DNA of 50,521 nt from Gammaproteobacteria bacterium (GCA_020853135.1 JADYZO010000105.1:1-50521); one strand, 5' to 3'; numbered from the stretch's first letter, positions 8,860 through 18,219 are shown. Made by a program: numbers and translations. The notes: generated by a model not told the origin, from the letters alone.

Positions 8860-9758
8860 GGCAGCATCTTTTCCACCGGCAACACCAGCAGCGAGCTGGC
8901 GCCGGCCTGCTTCAGGCTCTCGAGCGTTTCCCAGAACACGTTCTCCCGGCAGACGACGTGCACCGCCACCTTGTCCCCGCGGCCCTCCAGCGGGATCACC
9001 GTGGGGGCGTCCGCGCCAGGCAGCAGGCGGGTGATCTCGGGCAGCGCCGAGACCGGTGCGTTCATCATCACGTACTTGCTTTCGCGGACCTGCATGACGC
9101 CGTCGATGCGCTGGAGCAGCCGGGCGATCCATCCGGTCTTCGCCGCCGGGACTTCGCGCGGGGTCTGGATGAGGATGGCCTGGCTCTCGAGAATGGTCTC
9201 GCCCTCGCGCAGCCGGTTGGCCGCGAGCGTCGCCCCGGTGGAGACGAGGTCGCAGATGACATCGGCACGGCCAAGGCTCGGGGCGATCTCCACCGCGCCG
9301 GAAAACTCGATGACCTGTGCGTCGATGCCCTCGCGGCGCAGGAAGTCCTGCACGATGCGCGGGTAGCTGGTGGCGATGCGCCGGCCCTGCAGCTGCGACA
9401 CGGACCGGACCTGCCCGTCCTCGGGGTAGCCGAAGGCGAGGTGGCAGCGCCCGTAGTCGAGCGGGCGCACCACGCGGAAGGGCTCGGTCACGCCCTCTGC
9501 CAGGAATTGCAGGCGGCGTTCCTCCAGGACGTTGAGGCCGACCACGCCGAGGTCGCAGACATCGTCGCGGACCAGTCCGGGGATGTCATCGTCGCGCACC
9601 AGCAGCACGTCCACCGGCATGTTCTCGCCAAAGCCGATGAGCTGGTCGCGGCCGCGGGTGTATTTCAGGCCGCAGCGCTCCAGCAGTTCCAGCGAGCGGT
9701 CGGTCAGGCGCCCGGATTTCTGGACGGCAATCTTGATGCGTGAGCCCTGGTCAGTCAT
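8856..9758 (-). CDS. hisG: ATP phosphoribosyltransferase, long form
   Basis: This enzyme commits ATP and PRPP to histidine synthesis. The 300-residue length and the C-terminal ~75 residues (KYVMMNAPVSALPEITRLLPG onward) identify the long, PII-like regulatory form, which is feedback-inhibited by histidine and needs no HisZ. The catalytic part contains AVQKSGRL, DLGVVGLNVLEE and the PRPP-binding DLVSTGATLAANRL. It starts six bases after the regulator gene, so the two are one transcription unit. Confidence 0.97.
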   Translation of the reverse strand: MTDQGSRIKIAVQKSGRLTDRSLELLERCGLKYTRGRDQLIGFGENMPVDVLLVRDDDIPGLVRDDVCDLGVVGLNVLEERRLQFLAEGVTEPFRVVRPLDYGRCHLAFGYPEDGQVRSVSQLQGRRIATSYPRIVQDFLRREGIDAQVIEFSGAVEIAPSLGRADVICDLVSTGATLAANRLREGETILESQAILIQTPREVPAAKTGWIARLLQRIDGVMQVRESKYVMMNAPVSALPEITRLLPGADAPTVIPLEGRGDKVAVHVVCRENVFWETLESLKQAGASSLLVLPVEKMLP

Positions 9759-9764
9759 GCGGGG

Positions 9765-10079
9765 TCATCCCTGGCGTTGGCTGCGTTGCAGGGCCCTGGC
9801 ATAGCCGCCATTGCCTGCGCTGAGGTACCGGGCCACCCGCCCGATGGTGGTGACGCTGACGCCGGTGTGCTCGTGGATCTGGCGGTAGCTCAACGCGCCC
9901 TCGGCGAGCAGTTCGGCCACCGCCCAGCGGTCCTTGAGCGCCTGCAACTCGGCCGGCGTGCACAGGTCATGGAAGAATGCCCGGCAGTCCTCGGTACTGC
10001 GCAGGGTGAGAATGGCGCGGAACAGGCGGTCTTCCGCGGCGGTTTCCTCCCTGGCGCTCAGGATGCGATGGTCTTTCAT
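9765..10079 (-). CDS. TrpR/YerC-family regulator heading the his operon
   Basis: A 104-residue all-helical protein of the TrpR-like family. LCTPAELQALKDRWAVAELLAEG (in two parts, ~39-61) matches the dimerisation and ligand-pocket helices. LSYRQIHEHTGVSVTTIGRVARYL (~63-86) is the helix-turn-helix, with the usual GVS-TT-I-R pattern. It is the first gene of the operon, six bases ahead of hisG, and a palindrome overlaps its promoter. By position it is most likely an autoregulated histidine-responsive repressor. TrpR-family proteins beside his genes have been predicted to do this; that is family knowledge, not proof here. I chose the ATG at 10079 because the in-frame ATG at 10115 lies inside the palindrome and predicted -10. 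Two cysteines (~32, 40) are present. Confidence 0.85.
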   Translation of the reverse strand: MKDHRILSAREETAAEDRLFRAILTLRSTEDCRAFFHDLCTPAELQALKDRWAVAELLAEGALSYRQIHEHTGVSVTTIGRVARYLSAGNGGYARALQRSQRQG

Positions 10080-10095
10080 GTCCAGCTGTATCAGC

Positions 10096-10121
10096 GTACT
10101 AATGTGATAGCACATTAGCAC
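10096..10121. promoter_or_regulatory. 26-bp palindrome, probable operator of the his operon
   Basis: CTAATGTG (10099-10106), four bases ATAG, then the exact reverse complement CACATTAG (10111-10118). With flanking bases, 10 of 11 positions per arm pair. It is AT-rich in a ~70% GC context, overlaps the predicted -10 of the his promoter, and begins 17 bases upstream of the regulator start. Size and symmetry fit a TrpR-family dimer site. Confidence 0.75.
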
Positions 10122-10141
10122 AGCCCGCGCGGGAGGCGCAA
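10112..10141 (-). promoter_or_regulatory. Predicted promoter of the his operon
   Basis: On the minus strand TTGCGC (10141-10136), an 18-base spacer, then TAATGT (10117-10112). The -10 lies inside the right arm of the palindrome, so a bound regulator would block polymerase. Transcription would start near 10105, leaving a leader of about 26 bases before the regulator ATG. Confidence 0.5.
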
Positions 10142-10157
10142 GCCGCCGCCTGCCGCC

Positions 10158-10187
10158 TTGACCGTCCCGGAAACGCCTCCCTACACT
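10158..10187 (+). promoter_or_regulatory. Predicted metB promoter
   Basis: TTGACC (10158-10163), an 18-base spacer, TACACT (10182-10187), about 43 bases before the metB ATG. This is a good sigma-70 match, back-to-back with the his promoter; the two -35 boxes are 16 bases apart. I see no clear MetJ-like box. Confidence 0.6.
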
Positions 10188-10229
10188 GCGCGCCCCGGCC
10201 AGCCCGGCCGGCCGCGCGCAGGGTGCAAC

Positions 10230-11387
10230 ATGACCGAGAGGTTCAGCGACGAGACGCGGGCGGTCCGCGCCGCCACCGATACCGACGAGCAGTACGGGGC
10301 GGTCATGCCGCCCATCGTGCTCAGCAGCAACTTCAGTTTCGAGGGCTTCGGCAAGCCCCGCCACTACGACTACACGCGCACCGCCAACCCCACGCGTGAC
10401 GCCCTGGCGGCGGCCATCGCGGAGCTCGAGGGCGGGGCCGGGGCCACGGTGACCGCCTCGGGCATGGCCGCGATCACGCTCGCCTGCCAGCTCGTCAATC
10501 CCGGCGACCTGGTGATCGCACCGGTCGATTGCTACGGGGGCACCTTCCGGCTGCTGAACCGGCTCGCGGCACGCGGCCTGTTGCGCGTGCGCTTCATCGA
10601 CCAGGCCGACGAAGCCCAGCTGCAGGCCGCGGCATGCGAGCCGGCGCGCCTCGTCTGGGTCGAGACCCCGACCAACCCGCTGTTGCGGATCATCGATCTC
10701 GACCGGCTGCGGGCACTCGCCGATGCCTGTGGTGCGCTGCTGGCGGTGGACAACACCTTCCTGTCGCCCGTGCTGCAGCGGCCGCTGGATTTCGGCGCGG
10801 ACCTCGTCGTCCACTCGACCACCAAGTACCTGAACGGCCACGGCGACGTGGTGTCCGGGGCCGTCGTGGCGCGCAGCGCCGCACTGCACGAGGAGCTGGC
10901 GGCCTGGGCCAATGCGCTGGGGCTGACCGGGGCGCCGTTCGACAGCTTCCTCGCCCTGCGCGGCCTGCGCACGCTGTTCGTGCGCCTGCGCCAGAACGAG
11001 GCCAATGCCGCCGCCCTGGCGCAGCTGCTGCTCGGGAGCCCGGCGGTGGCGCGCGTGTTCTACCCGGGATTGGCGGCACACCCTGGCCACGGGATTGCCC
11101 GGCGCCAGCAGCGGGGCTTCGGCGGGATGCTGAGTTTCGAGCTGAAGGGCGGCGAAGCAGCGGCGCGCGAGCTCCTGGGCCGCCTGCGGCTGTTCACCCT
11201 CGGGGTGTCGCTGGGCGGCGTGGAAAGCCTGAGCTGCCATCCGGCCACCATGACCCACCTGCCGCTCGGACCCGAGGGGCGCCGGGCGGCGGGCATCAGC
11301 GACGGGCTGGTGAGGCTCTCCGCCGGCATCGAGGCCACCGATGACCTCGTCGCCGACCTGCGCGCCGGGCTGGCAGGCCTCGGCTAG
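10230..11387 (+). CDS. metB: Cystathionine gamma-synthase (trans-sulfuration PLP enzyme)
   Basis: A 385-residue Cys/Met-metabolism PLP enzyme. It joins an activated homoserine ester to cysteine to give cystathionine. The N-terminus ([18 protein letters not shown], then [20 protein letters not shown]) closely follows the E. coli MetB pattern. The PLP lysine is in [13 protein letters not shown] (Lys199), and the C-terminal [19 protein letters not shown] is present. Cystathionine beta-lyase and gamma-lyase are close relatives, so the exact reaction is by similarity. AGGG lies six bases before the ATG at 10230; an upstream in-frame start at 10158 would add 24 non-conserved residues overlying the promoter. 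Its stop TAG shares the palindromic CTAG with the convergent leuB stop. Confidence 0.9.
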   Translation: MTERFSDETRAVRAATDTDEQYGAVMPPIVLSSNFSFEGFGKPRHYDYTRTANPTRDALAAAIAELEGGAGATVTASGMAAITLACQLVNPGDLVIAPVDCYGGTFRLLNRLAARGLLRVRFIDQADEAQLQAAACEPARLVWVETPTNPLLRIIDLDRLRALADACGALLAVDNTFLSPVLQRPLDFGADLVVHSTTKYLNGHGDVVSGAVVARSAALHEELAAWANALGLTGAPFDSFLALRGLRTLFVRLRQNEANAAALAQLLLGSPAVARVFYPGLAAHPGHGIARRQQRGFGGMLSFELKGGEAAARELLGRLRLFTLGVSLGGVESLSCHPATMTHLPLGPEGRRAAGISDGLVRLSAGIEATDDLVADLRAGLAGLG

Positions 11388-12448
11388 GCGTTCAGCCGGG
11401 CGACGATGGCATCGCCCATCGCTGCGGTGCCCACCGCTGCCACGCCACCCGTGGCGATGTCGCGGGTGCGCAGGCCGGAGTCGAGCACCTCGTACACCGC
11501 CCGCTCGATGCGCGCGGCCTCGGCCTCGAGCCCGAGCGAGTGGCGCAGCAGCAGCGCCACGCTGAGGATGGTGCCGCAGGGGTTGGCGATGCCCTGGCCG
11601 GCGATGTCGGGTGCCGAGCCGTGGATGGGCTCGTAGAGCCCGCGACCCTGCCCGTCGAGCGAGGCCGAGGGCAGCATGCCCATCGAGCCCGCGAGCATCG
11701 AGGCCTCGTCGGTGAGGATGTCGCCGAACATGTTCTCGGTGACCATGACGTCGAAGTCCGCAGGGCGCGACAGCAGGTGCATGGCGGCCGCATCGACCAG
11801 CAGGTGCTCGAGCTGCAGTTCGGGGAACTCCCGCGCGAACAGTTCGTTGGCCACGGAGCGCCACAGCCGCGAGGTCTCCAGCACGTTGGCCTTGTCCACG
11901 GAGGTGACCCTGCCGCGCCGGCGGCGCGCCATCGTCGCCGCCACGCGCAGCACGCGCTCGATTTCCGCGCGGGTATAGCTGCAGAGGTCCGAGGCGCTGT
12001 CGGCGTCGCGCTGCTTGGTGCCGAAATAGATGCCGCCGGTCAGCTCGCGGATCACCAGGATGTCGACGCCGCGGAGGCGATCGGCCTTGAGCGGGGAGGC
12101 CTCGTAGAGCGAGGGGTGCGTGCGCACCGGGCGCACGTTGGCGTACACGCCCATGGCGGCGCGCAGGTCGAGCAGGCCCTGCTCGGGGCGCTCGCGGGCC
12201 GCCGGATCGCTCCACTTCGGTCCGCCCACGGCACCGAGCAGCACCGCATCGGCCTGCAGCGCGAGCTGACGTGTCGCCGCGGGGAAGGCCTTGCCGGTGG
12301 CGTCGATGGCGGCGCCGCCGATGAGGCCCCGGCGCAGCTCGAAGGCATGACCGCCCCGGCGCACGATGGCATCGATGACGCGCAGCGCTTGGTCGACCAC
12401 CTCGGTGCCGATGCCATCGCCCGGCAGGACGCCGATCAGGGCTGCCAT
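11384..12448 (-). CDS. leuB: 3-isopropylmalate dehydrogenase
   Basis: A 354-residue NAD-dependent decarboxylating dehydrogenase of the isocitrate/isopropylmalate family. It turns 3-isopropylmalate into 2-ketoisocaproate via the oxo acid. Motifs are [31 protein letters not shown], the [15 protein letters not shown] active site, and [15 protein letters not shown] for NAD binding. Its start lies 13 bases inside the end of leuD, a strong sign of coupling. It ends tail-to-tail with metB, the two TAG stops formed by a single CTAG (11384-11387), so there is no room for a separate terminator. Confidence 0.97.
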   Translation of the reverse strand: MAALIGVLPGDGIGTEVVDQALRVIDAIVRRGGHAFELRRGLIGGAAIDATGKAFPAATRQLALQADAVLLGAVGGPKWSDPAARERPEQGLLDLRAAMGVYANVRPVRTHPSLYEASPLKADRLRGVDILVIRELTGGIYFGTKQRDADSASDLCSYTRAEIERVLRVAATMARRRRGRVTSVDKANVLETSRLWRSVANELFAREFPELQLEHLLVDAAAMHLLSRPADFDVMVTENMFGDILTDEASMLAGSMGMLPSASLDGQGRGLYEPIHGSAPDIAGQGIANPCGTILSVALLLRHSLGLEAEAARIERAVYEVLDSGLRTRDIATGGVAAVGTAAMGDAIVARLNA

Positions 12449-13020
12449 GCGCGGGCCTTCTCGAAGCGGGTGATCGCTTCCGACTGCTGGAGCAGATAGC
12501 CCAGCTGGTCGACGCCGTTGAGCAGGCAGTAACGGGAGAAGCCATCGAGCGGGAACTCCGCCGTCCGCCCATCGGGCAGGCGGATGCTGCGTGCGTCGAC
12601 GTCCACCGTGACCTCCACGCCGGGATGGGCGAGCAGCCAGCCGTGCGTGTCCGCATCGACGATGACCGGCACCAGGCCATTCTTCAGCGAGTTGTTGCGG
12701 AAGATGTCGGCGATGCCGGTGCTGATGACCGCTCCGATGCCGTAATCGAGCAGGGCCCAGGGCGCGTGCTCGCGCGAGGAACCGCAGCCGAAGTTGTGCC
12801 CGGCGACGAGGATCCCGCAGCCGGCCGCAGCCGGCTGGTTGAGCGCGAAATCCGGGCGGGGCTGTCCCGCGCTGTCATAGCGCCAGTCGGCGAACAGCGC
12901 CTGGCCGAGACCCTTGCGGGTGGTGGTGGTCAGGAAGCGGGCCGGCACGATCTGGTCGGTGTCGATGTCCGACTGCGGAAGCACGACCGTCCGGGAGGTG
13001 AAGCGGGTGATCTTGTCCAT
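12436..13020 (-). CDS. leuD: 3-isopropylmalate dehydratase, small subunit
   Basis: A 194-residue aconitase swivel-domain subunit. With LeuC it isomerises 2- to 3-isopropylmalate. [29 protein letters not shown] (the conserved substrate-binding loop) and [15 protein letters not shown] are diagnostic. It lies 22 bases after leuC and overlaps leuB by 13 bases. Length is normal for the bacterial small subunit. Confidence 0.97.
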   Translation of the reverse strand: MDKITRFTSRTVVLPQSDIDTDQIVPARFLTTTTRKGLGQALFADWRYDSAGQPRPDFALNQPAAAGCGILVAGHNFGCGSSREHAPWALLDYGIGAVISTGIADIFRNNSLKNGLVPVIVDADTHGWLLAHPGVEVTVDVDARSIRLPDGRTAEFPLDGFSRYCLLNGVDQLGYLLQQSEAITRFEKARAWQP

Positions 13021-13042
13021 GGTGTTTGCCTGCTGTCGGAAG

Positions 13043-14452
13043 TCAGCGCGCGAGCAGCTCGCGCGGATCGCTGATACGCCCGGTCACGGCCGCGGCAGCC
13101 GCCGTCAGCGGGCTGGCCAGCACGGTGCGCGCACCGATGCCCTGGCGGCCCTCGAAGTTGCGGTTGCTGGTGCTGACGCAGAGCTGGCCGCGCGCGACGG
13201 TGTCGCCGTTCATGCCGAGGCACATCGAGCACCCCGACTCGCGCCACTCGGCGCCGGCGGCCGTGAAGACCCTGTCGAGGCCCTCGGCTTCCGCCTGCTG
13301 CTTCACGGTCTGCGAGCCCGGGACGATCATGACCTTGACCGAGCCGCTGACCTTGCGGCCCTGGAGGAGGCTTGCCGCCTCGCGCAGGTCCGACAGCCGC
13401 GAGTTGGTGCAGCTGCCGATGAAGACCACGTCCACCGGGCGGCCGAGCATGGGCTTGCCGGCCTCGACGCCCATGTATTGCAGGGACTTGCGGAAGCTCG
13501 CATCGCCGGTGTCCGCCGGCACGGCGCCGTCGATCGGGATGACCATGCCCGGGTTGGTCCCGAAGGTGATCATCGGCGCGAGCTTCGCCACGTCCAGACT
13601 GACCTCGCGGTCATAGCGGGCACCCGGATCGGCAGGCAACGCCCGCCAGCGCCGGACGGCCTGGTCCCAGGCCGCGCCGGAGGGTGCCAGGGGACGGCCG
13701 GCGAGGTACCCGATCGTGGTGTCGTCGGGGGCGATCATCCCGGCGCGGGCGCCCCCCTCGATGCTCATGTTGCAGATGGTCATGCGCTGTTCCATGGACA
13801 GCGCGGAGATGGTCTCGCCCCGGTACTCGATGACGTGCCCGGTGCCGCCGCCGACGCCGATCCTGCCGATGATGGCGAGGATGATGTCCTTGGCACCGAC
13901 GCCGCGGGCCAGCCGGCCATTGACGTTGATGGCGAGCGTCTTCGGCTTGCGCTGCAGCAGGCACTGCGTGGCGAGCACGTGGCCCACCTCGGTGGTGCCG
14001 ATGCCGAAGGCCAGCGCGCCGAAGGCGCCGTGGGTGCTGGTGTGGCTGTCGCCGCAGACGATGGTCTTGCCCGGCTGGGTGATGCCGAGTTCGGGCCCGA
14101 TGACGTGCACGATGCCGCGCTGGCCGGAGTCGAAGTCCAGCATGCGGATGCCGGCTTCCCTGCAGTTGTCGAGCATCACGCGGATCTGCTTCGCCGCCGG
14201 GGCCCCGACGAGGGCATCGAGGTCCGCCAGGCTGCGGATCGGCAGCGTCGGGGTGGAGTGGTCCAGGGTGGCGAGCGTCAGGTCCGGGCGGCGCACGGGC
14301 AGGCCGCGCGACTTCAGCACGTTGAAGGCTTCCGGGGTGGTGACCTCGTGGATCAGGTGCAGGTCGATGTAGAGCACCGCCGGGGTGTCGGCAGTCTCGG
14401 CCACGACCTGATGGTCGTCCCAGACCTTCTCGAACAACGATCGGGCCGTCAT
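13043..14452 (-). CDS. leuC: 3-isopropylmalate dehydratase, large subunit
   Basis: A 469-residue aconitase-type subunit carrying the [4Fe-4S] cluster. The cluster cysteines are in [11 protein letters not shown] and in the paired cysteines of [31 protein letters not shown] and [12 protein letters not shown] are diagnostic. I use the ATG at 14452 ([14 protein letters not shown]), which overlaps the ilvE stop as ATGA; the in-frame ATG further up would add residues that belong to ilvE. The operon is ilvE-leuC-leuD-leuB, and leuA is not in the window. Confidence 0.97.
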   Translation of the reverse strand: MTARSLFEKVWDDHQVVAETADTPAVLYIDLHLIHEVTTPEAFNVLKSRGLPVRRPDLTLATLDHSTPTLPIRSLADLDALVGAPAAKQIRVMLDNCREAGIRMLDFDSGQRGIVHVIGPELGITQPGKTIVCGDSHTSTHGAFGALAFGIGTTEVGHVLATQCLLQRKPKTLAINVNGRLARGVGAKDIILAIIGRIGVGGGTGHVIEYRGETISALSMEQRMTICNMSIEGGARAGMIAPDDTTIGYLAGRPLAPSGAAWDQAVRRWRALPADPGARYDREVSLDVAKLAPMITFGTNPGMVIPIDGAVPADTGDASFRKSLQYMGVEAGKPMLGRPVDVVFIGSCTNSRLSDLREAASLLQGRKVSGSVKVMIVPGSQTVKQQAEAEGLDRVFTAAGAEWRESGCSMCLGMNGDTVARGQLCVSTSNRNFEGRQGIGARTVLASPLTAAAAAVTGRISDPRELLAR

Positions 14453-15387
14453 GATGCGCTCTCCACGGGCTCGAGCCAGCCCCACTGGTCATTGGTCCTG
14501 CCGCTGAACAGGCCGAAGAAGGCGTCCTGGAGCCGCTGGGTCAGCGGCCCGCGCCGGCCGGCCCCGACGCTGATGCGGTCGACCGAGCGCACCGGGGTGA
14601 TTTCCGCGGCCGTGCCGGTGAGGAAGATCTCGTCGGCGATGTAGAGCATCTCGCGCGGGATGGCGCGCTCCACCACCTCGATGCCGGCCTCGCGCGCCAG
14701 GATCATGATGCTGTCGCGGGTGATGCCGGTGAGGATGGATGCGGTGGAGGGCGGCGTGTAGAGCACGCCGTCGCGCGCCACGAAGATGTTCTCGCCCGCG
14801 CCCTCGCTGACCGTGCCGTCCGAGGCCAGGGCGATGCCCTCGGCGAAGCCGCGCTGCTTGGCCTCCAGGCTGACCAGCGTGCTGGACAGGTAATTGCCGC
14901 CGGCCTTCGCCAGCGCGGGGATCGTGTTGGGCGCCACGCGCTGCCACGAGGACACGCAGACATCCACGCCCTGCTCGAGGGCATCGGCGCCGAGATAGGC
15001 GCCCCATTCCCAGGCGGCCACGGCCATGTCCACGGGATGGCCCGGGGGCGGGGCGAGACCGACCTCCCCGTAGCCGCGGAAGATGATGGGGCGGATGTAG
15101 GCACCGCGGACCAGGCCGTTGCGCAGCACGACCTCCTTGCAGGCGGCGTCGATCTGGGCGGCGGTCCAGGGCACCTCGATGCGGTGGATCCTCGCCGATT
15201 CCAGCAGGCGCCGGGTGTGGGCGCGGAGGCGGAACACCACCGCGCCCCGGTGCGAGGCGTAGACGCGGATGCCTTCGAACACCGAGGACCCGTAGTGCAG
15301 CGCATGGGTCATGACGTGCACCCGGGCCTCGGCCCAGGGCACCAGCTGGCCGTTGTGCCAGATCCACTCACTTGTCTTGATGGGCAT
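14449..15387 (-). CDS. ilvE: Branched-chain amino acid aminotransferase
   Basis: A 312-residue class IV PLP aminotransferase that performs the last step of leucine, isoleucine and valine synthesis with glutamate as donor. [16 protein letters not shown] is the family signature. The PLP lysine is in [12 protein letters not shown] (Lys161), and SEGAGENIF and [14 protein letters not shown] are also present. A GGACAGGA ribosome-binding site precedes the ATG at 15387. Being first in the leu run, it links the last aminotransferase step with LeuCDB. A good -10 box lies ~175 bases upstream. Confidence 0.95.
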   Translation of the reverse strand: MPIKTSEWIWHNGQLVPWAEARVHVMTHALHYGSSVFEGIRVYASHRGAVVFRLRAHTRRLLESARIHRIEVPWTAAQIDAACKEVVLRNGLVRGAYIRPIIFRGYGEVGLAPPPGHPVDMAVAAWEWGAYLGADALEQGVDVCVSSWQRVAPNTIPALAKAGGNYLSSTLVSLEAKQRGFAEGIALASDGTVSEGAGENIFVARDGVLYTPPSTASILTGITRDSIMILAREAGIEVVERAIPREMLYIADEIFLTGTAAEITPVRSVDRISVGAGRRGPLTQRLQDAFFGLFSGRTNDQWGWLEPVESAS

Positions 15388-15700
15388 ATTCCTGTCCTTG
15401 GGAAGCGCTCTTCTCCGCAGCCGCAGGCCTGCCGCGGAACCATGGTCCCGGGGCAGTCCAGGCGGCACCGCGCCGTAAACTGCGGTTGACGGTATCCTGG
15501 CGGGCCCGCACCCCGGCTCCGACGATGTCGGTGTTGACGCCCGGCTTGCGGAGGTTGGTGGCATTATAGTCCACGGCTGCGGCACCCGCCGGCCGGATGC
15601 GATATGATTGTGGAGGTTTGCCGGGAGGTTGTGGCAACATACGGGCCACGGCGGCAGCTTCCCGCCCACAAGTTGAACAATTAGCCCAACCCAGGTTGAT
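15388..15700. other. Intergenic region between divergent ilvE and tonB
   Basis: 313 bases without a convincing gene. The minus strand carries a perfect TATAAT at 15568-15563, the likely ilvE promoter -10, though its -35 region is GC-rich and poor. This gives a leader of about 170 bases. I looked for a leader peptide with runs of Leu, Ile or Val codons and an attenuator hairpin with a T-run and saw neither. For tonB the plus strand has TATGAT at 15603-15608 as a weak -10 candidate with no good -35. No clear Fur box is visible. Confidence 0.55.
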
Positions 15701-16336
15701 ATGGCCGCCGTCATCAGTACACCCATGCTTTCCCGACGGGCGCTGGTATTCGTCGGAATCCTTCTGCTGCACATCGGCTTCGTCTACGTGCTGAACGCCG
15801 GCCTGGCGCACCAGGCGGTGGAAATGATCTACGGTCCGATCGAGACCAAGATGATCGAGGACGTGAAGGATCAGGAGGACAAGCCGCCGCCGCCGCCGCC
15901 CAAGATCGAGACTGCGCCACCGCCGTTCGTGCCGCCGCCGGACATCGCCATCGACCTGCCGGTGGAGACGAGCAGCACGACCACCGCCATCACCGCCACG
16001 ACGCAGAAGCCGGTGGCCAGGCCCCCACCGCCGCCAGCCGCCGTCGTGCGCATCCCGCCGAAGCAGGATCCGCGCCGGCCGATGCCGATCACGGATGACG
16101 ACTATCCGCCGCAGTCCAACCGGCTTGGCGAGGAGGGCGTGACGCTGGTGCGCCTCTATGTCCTGGAGGATGGCAGCATCGGCGATGTCCAGGTCGCCCA
16201 GAGCAGCGGCTTCGCGCGCCTCGACGAGGTGGCGGTGAAGAAGCTCAAGCGCTGGAAGGTCAAGCCGGGCACCGAGGACGGCAAGCCCGTGCCCATGTGG
16301 ATGGACCTGCGGGTGGTGTGGAAGATCAAGAAATAG
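15701..16336 (+). CDS. tonB: Energy transducer TonB
   Basis: A 211-residue inner-membrane/periplasmic protein that transmits proton-motive energy from ExbB-ExbD to TonB-dependent outer-membrane receptors. There is one N-terminal membrane anchor (~14-33, ALVFVGILLLHIGFVYVL). A proline-rich spacer follows (~60-118, with PPPPPP and PPPPPA runs). The C-terminal TonB fold is ~140-211, including EEGVTLVRLYVLEDGSIGDV and VAVKKLKRWKVKPGT. An alternative start at MLSRRALVF (nine codons on) would still keep the anchor. It is the first gene of the tonB-exbB-exbD1-exbD2-TPR cluster, 98 bases ahead of exbB. Confidence 0.95.
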   Translation: MAAVISTPMLSRRALVFVGILLLHIGFVYVLNAGLAHQAVEMIYGPIETKMIEDVKDQEDKPPPPPPKIETAPPPFVPPPDIAIDLPVETSSTTTAITATTQKPVARPPPPPAAVVRIPPKQDPRRPMPITDDDYPPQSNRLGEEGVTLVRLYVLEDGSIGDVQVAQSSGFARLDEVAVKKLKRWKVKPGTEDGKPVPMWMDLRVVWKIKK

Positions 16337-16434
16337 GCGCGTGTGAGCGGGCCGGAGCGCCCGGTGCCGCCGGCATGCGACAAGACAGTTGATGATTTTC
16401 TCGTAAGGCAATTGACTGAGGGGATGATTGCATC

Positions 16435-17322
16435 ATGGTTGAATTAGCAGCTCTTGCTCTGAGCATCGCGCTCGCGGCCCAGCAGCCGGCGACTGGCGCG
16501 GTTCCGGCCCAACAGGATGCCGCCGCGGCGACGTCCCTGCCTGCCAGCACGGCGGACACGGGGAGTCAGTCGGAGCCCGGCATCGAGGTGCCTGCCATAC
16601 CGGAGCGGACCGCCGGTCTGGAAAAGGTGGAGGAAAAGGACAACCCCTACGGCCTGAGCCAGCTCTGGGTCCAGGGTGATTTCGTGGCCCGCGGCACGCT
16701 GATCATCCTGGTGGTCATGTCCTTCGTCTCCTGGTTCATCATCCTGACCAAGCTCTGGGACCAGTCGCGGCTGCGTCGCCAGTTCAACCAGGTTGACAGC
16801 AACTTCTGGTCCGGCAAGTCCCTGCAGGACGGCGTGGCCACCATCAGCGATCCGGAAAACTCCTTCCGCATCATCGCCGAGCAGGGTCTCAAGGCCGCCA
16901 AGCACCACGAAGGGCGGCTGACCGACCAGATTCCGCTGCATGAATGGATCACCGCCTCGCTCCAGCGGGCCGTCGACAAGGTGATCAACGACCTGCAGAG
17001 CGGCCTGTCTTTCCTGGCCACGGCGGGTTCGACTGCGCCATTCATCGGCCTGTTCGGTACGGTGTGGGGCATCTACCACGCGCTGATCGCCATCGGCGTC
17101 GCCGGCCAGGCGAGCATCGACAAGGTGGCCGGCCCCGTCGGCGAGGCGCTGATCATGACGGCCCTCGGCCTCGCGGTCGCGGTCCCCGCGGTGCTGGGCT
17201 ACAACTGGCTCCTGCGGCGCAACAAGGCCCTGCTGGAAGAAGTGCGTTACTTCGCCACGGAAATCCAGCAGTACCTGGTGAGTGGCGCACGCCTCGAGTC
17301 GCCCGGCCAGCGGAGCAAGTAA
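16435..17322 (+). CDS. exbB: ExbB-type proton channel subunit with N-terminal extension
   Basis: A 295-residue MotA/TolQ/ExbB-family protein. Three membrane segments are visible: ~85-108 (LIILVVMSFVSWFIILTKLW), ~190-218 around the family signature TAPFIGLFGTVWGIYHAL, and ~237-258 (LIMTALGLAVAVPAVLGYNW). Before the first helix is a ~75-residue Ala/Gln/Pro-rich leader that begins like a signal peptide (ELAALALSIALAAQQP). E. coli ExbB (~244 residues) lacks this leader, but it is common in the longer alpha/gammaproteobacterial form. The protein forms the pentameric channel around ExbD. It is followed one base later by exbD1. Confidence 0.93.
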   Translation: MVELAALALSIALAAQQPATGAVPAQQDAAAATSLPASTADTGSQSEPGIEVPAIPERTAGLEKVEEKDNPYGLSQLWVQGDFVARGTLIILVVMSFVSWFIILTKLWDQSRLRRQFNQVDSNFWSGKSLQDGVATISDPENSFRIIAEQGLKAAKHHEGRLTDQIPLHEWITASLQRAVDKVINDLQSGLSFLATAGSTAPFIGLFGTVWGIYHALIAIGVAGQASIDKVAGPVGEALIMTALGLAVAVPAVLGYNWLLRRNKALLEEVRYFATEIQQYLVSGARLESPGQRSK

Positions 17323-17323
17323 C

Positions 17324-17755
17324 GTGGGCATGTCGGTCCCCGGCGAGGGTGGCGGCGACGACAAGGCCATGTCCGACATCAACGTGGTGCCCCTCGTGGA
17401 CATCATGCTGGTGCTCCTGATCATCTTCCTGATCACCATCCCCGTGATCACGCAGACGATCAAGGTGGACTTGCCGAAGGTCGCCAACCAGCCGACCAAG
17501 ACCAAGCCGGAAAACATCACCGTGGCCATCGACGCTGCCGGTGATGTGTTCTGGAACCAGTCGCGGGTGCCCAGTGACCAGGCGCTGCTGGACCTGATCA
17601 AGTCCGTGGCGGTGCAGAACCCGCAGCCCGAGATCCATATCCGTGGTGACAGTCAGGCCAAGTTCGCGGCAATCGGGCGGACCATTTACCTGATCCAGCG
17701 CGGCGGCGTCATCAAGGTCGCGTTCATCACCGAGCCCGATCGCGGCCGGCGCTGA
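17324..17755 (+). CDS. exbD1: ExbD-type biopolymer transport subunit 1
   Basis: A 143-residue single-pass protein with a short cytoplasmic tail. The membrane helix carries the essential aspartate (INVVPLVDIMLVLLIIF, Asp ~27), and a periplasmic domain follows. I chose the GTG at 17324 rather than the ATG six bases on, because GGAG (17312-17315) is eight bases before the GTG. With it the protein begins MGM, exactly like ExbD2, and both are 143 residues. It is one base after exbB, so it is coupled. The conserved Asp indicates a proton-conducting subunit. Confidence 0.93.
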   Translation: MGMSVPGEGGGDDKAMSDINVVPLVDIMLVLLIIFLITIPVITQTIKVDLPKVANQPTKTKPENITVAIDAAGDVFWNQSRVPSDQALLDLIKSVAVQNPQPEIHIRGDSQAKFAAIGRTIYLIQRGGVIKVAFITEPDRGRR

Positions 17756-17787
17756 CGCGGCAGCCGGATGCGCATGGAGACTGACAG

Positions 17788-18219
17788 ATGGGAATGAATG
17801 TAGGCGGCGGCGGCAGCGAGACGGACCCGATGCTGGACATCAACATGACGCCGTTGATCGACGTCATGCTGGTGCTCCTCATCATGTTCATCGTCACCAT
17901 CCCGATCATGACCCACGCGGTGAAGCTCGACATGCCGCGGCCGAACCCGAACGTGGTGGAGCCACCGGTGCCGCCCGAGGTCATCGAGCTGGAGATCGAC
18001 TACGACGGCACCATCCTGTGGAACCAGGCCGTGGTGCCCGGCCTCGGCACGCTGGAGCAGTATTTCAGCCAGGAAGCGGCCAAGAGTCCCCAGCCGGAAC
18101 TGCACATCCGGGCGAACAAGCGCGTGAAGTACGACACCGTGGCCAAGGTCCTGGCCCTGGCCCAGCGCGAGGGGATCACCAAGATCGGCTTTGTCGGCAT
18201 GGAGCAGTTTGCCGAATAG
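17788..18219 (+). CDS. exbD2: ExbD-type biopolymer transport subunit 2
   Basis: A second 143-residue ExbD. The membrane helix INMTPLIDVMLVLLIMF retains the key aspartate in the same position as in ExbD1. The periplasmic domain has diverged, with a proline/valine-rich linker (PNVVEPPVPPEV) where ExbD1 has NQPTKTKPEN. Xanthomonas has the same exbB-exbD1-exbD2 order, and there exbD2 is specialised and not needed for ordinary iron uptake; carrying that role over here is inference. It is 32 bases after exbD1. Confidence 0.92.
   Translation: MGMNVGGGGSETDPMLDINMTPLIDVMLVLLIMFIVTIPIMTHAVKLDMPRPNPNVVEPPVPPEVIELEIDYDGTILWNQAVVPGLGTLEQYFSQEAAKSPQPELHIRANKRVKYDTVAKVLALAQREGITKIGFVGMEQFAE

Noticed and set aside
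10079-10115. Start of the TrpR-like protein at the in-frame ATG at 10115
   Set aside because: That ATG lies in the palindrome and predicted -10 box, so it would be at or before the transcription start.
15388-15560. A leucine-type attenuator or leader peptide before ilvE
   Set aside because: The leader on the minus strand has no run of Leu, Ile or Val codons and no hairpin with a T-run that I could find.
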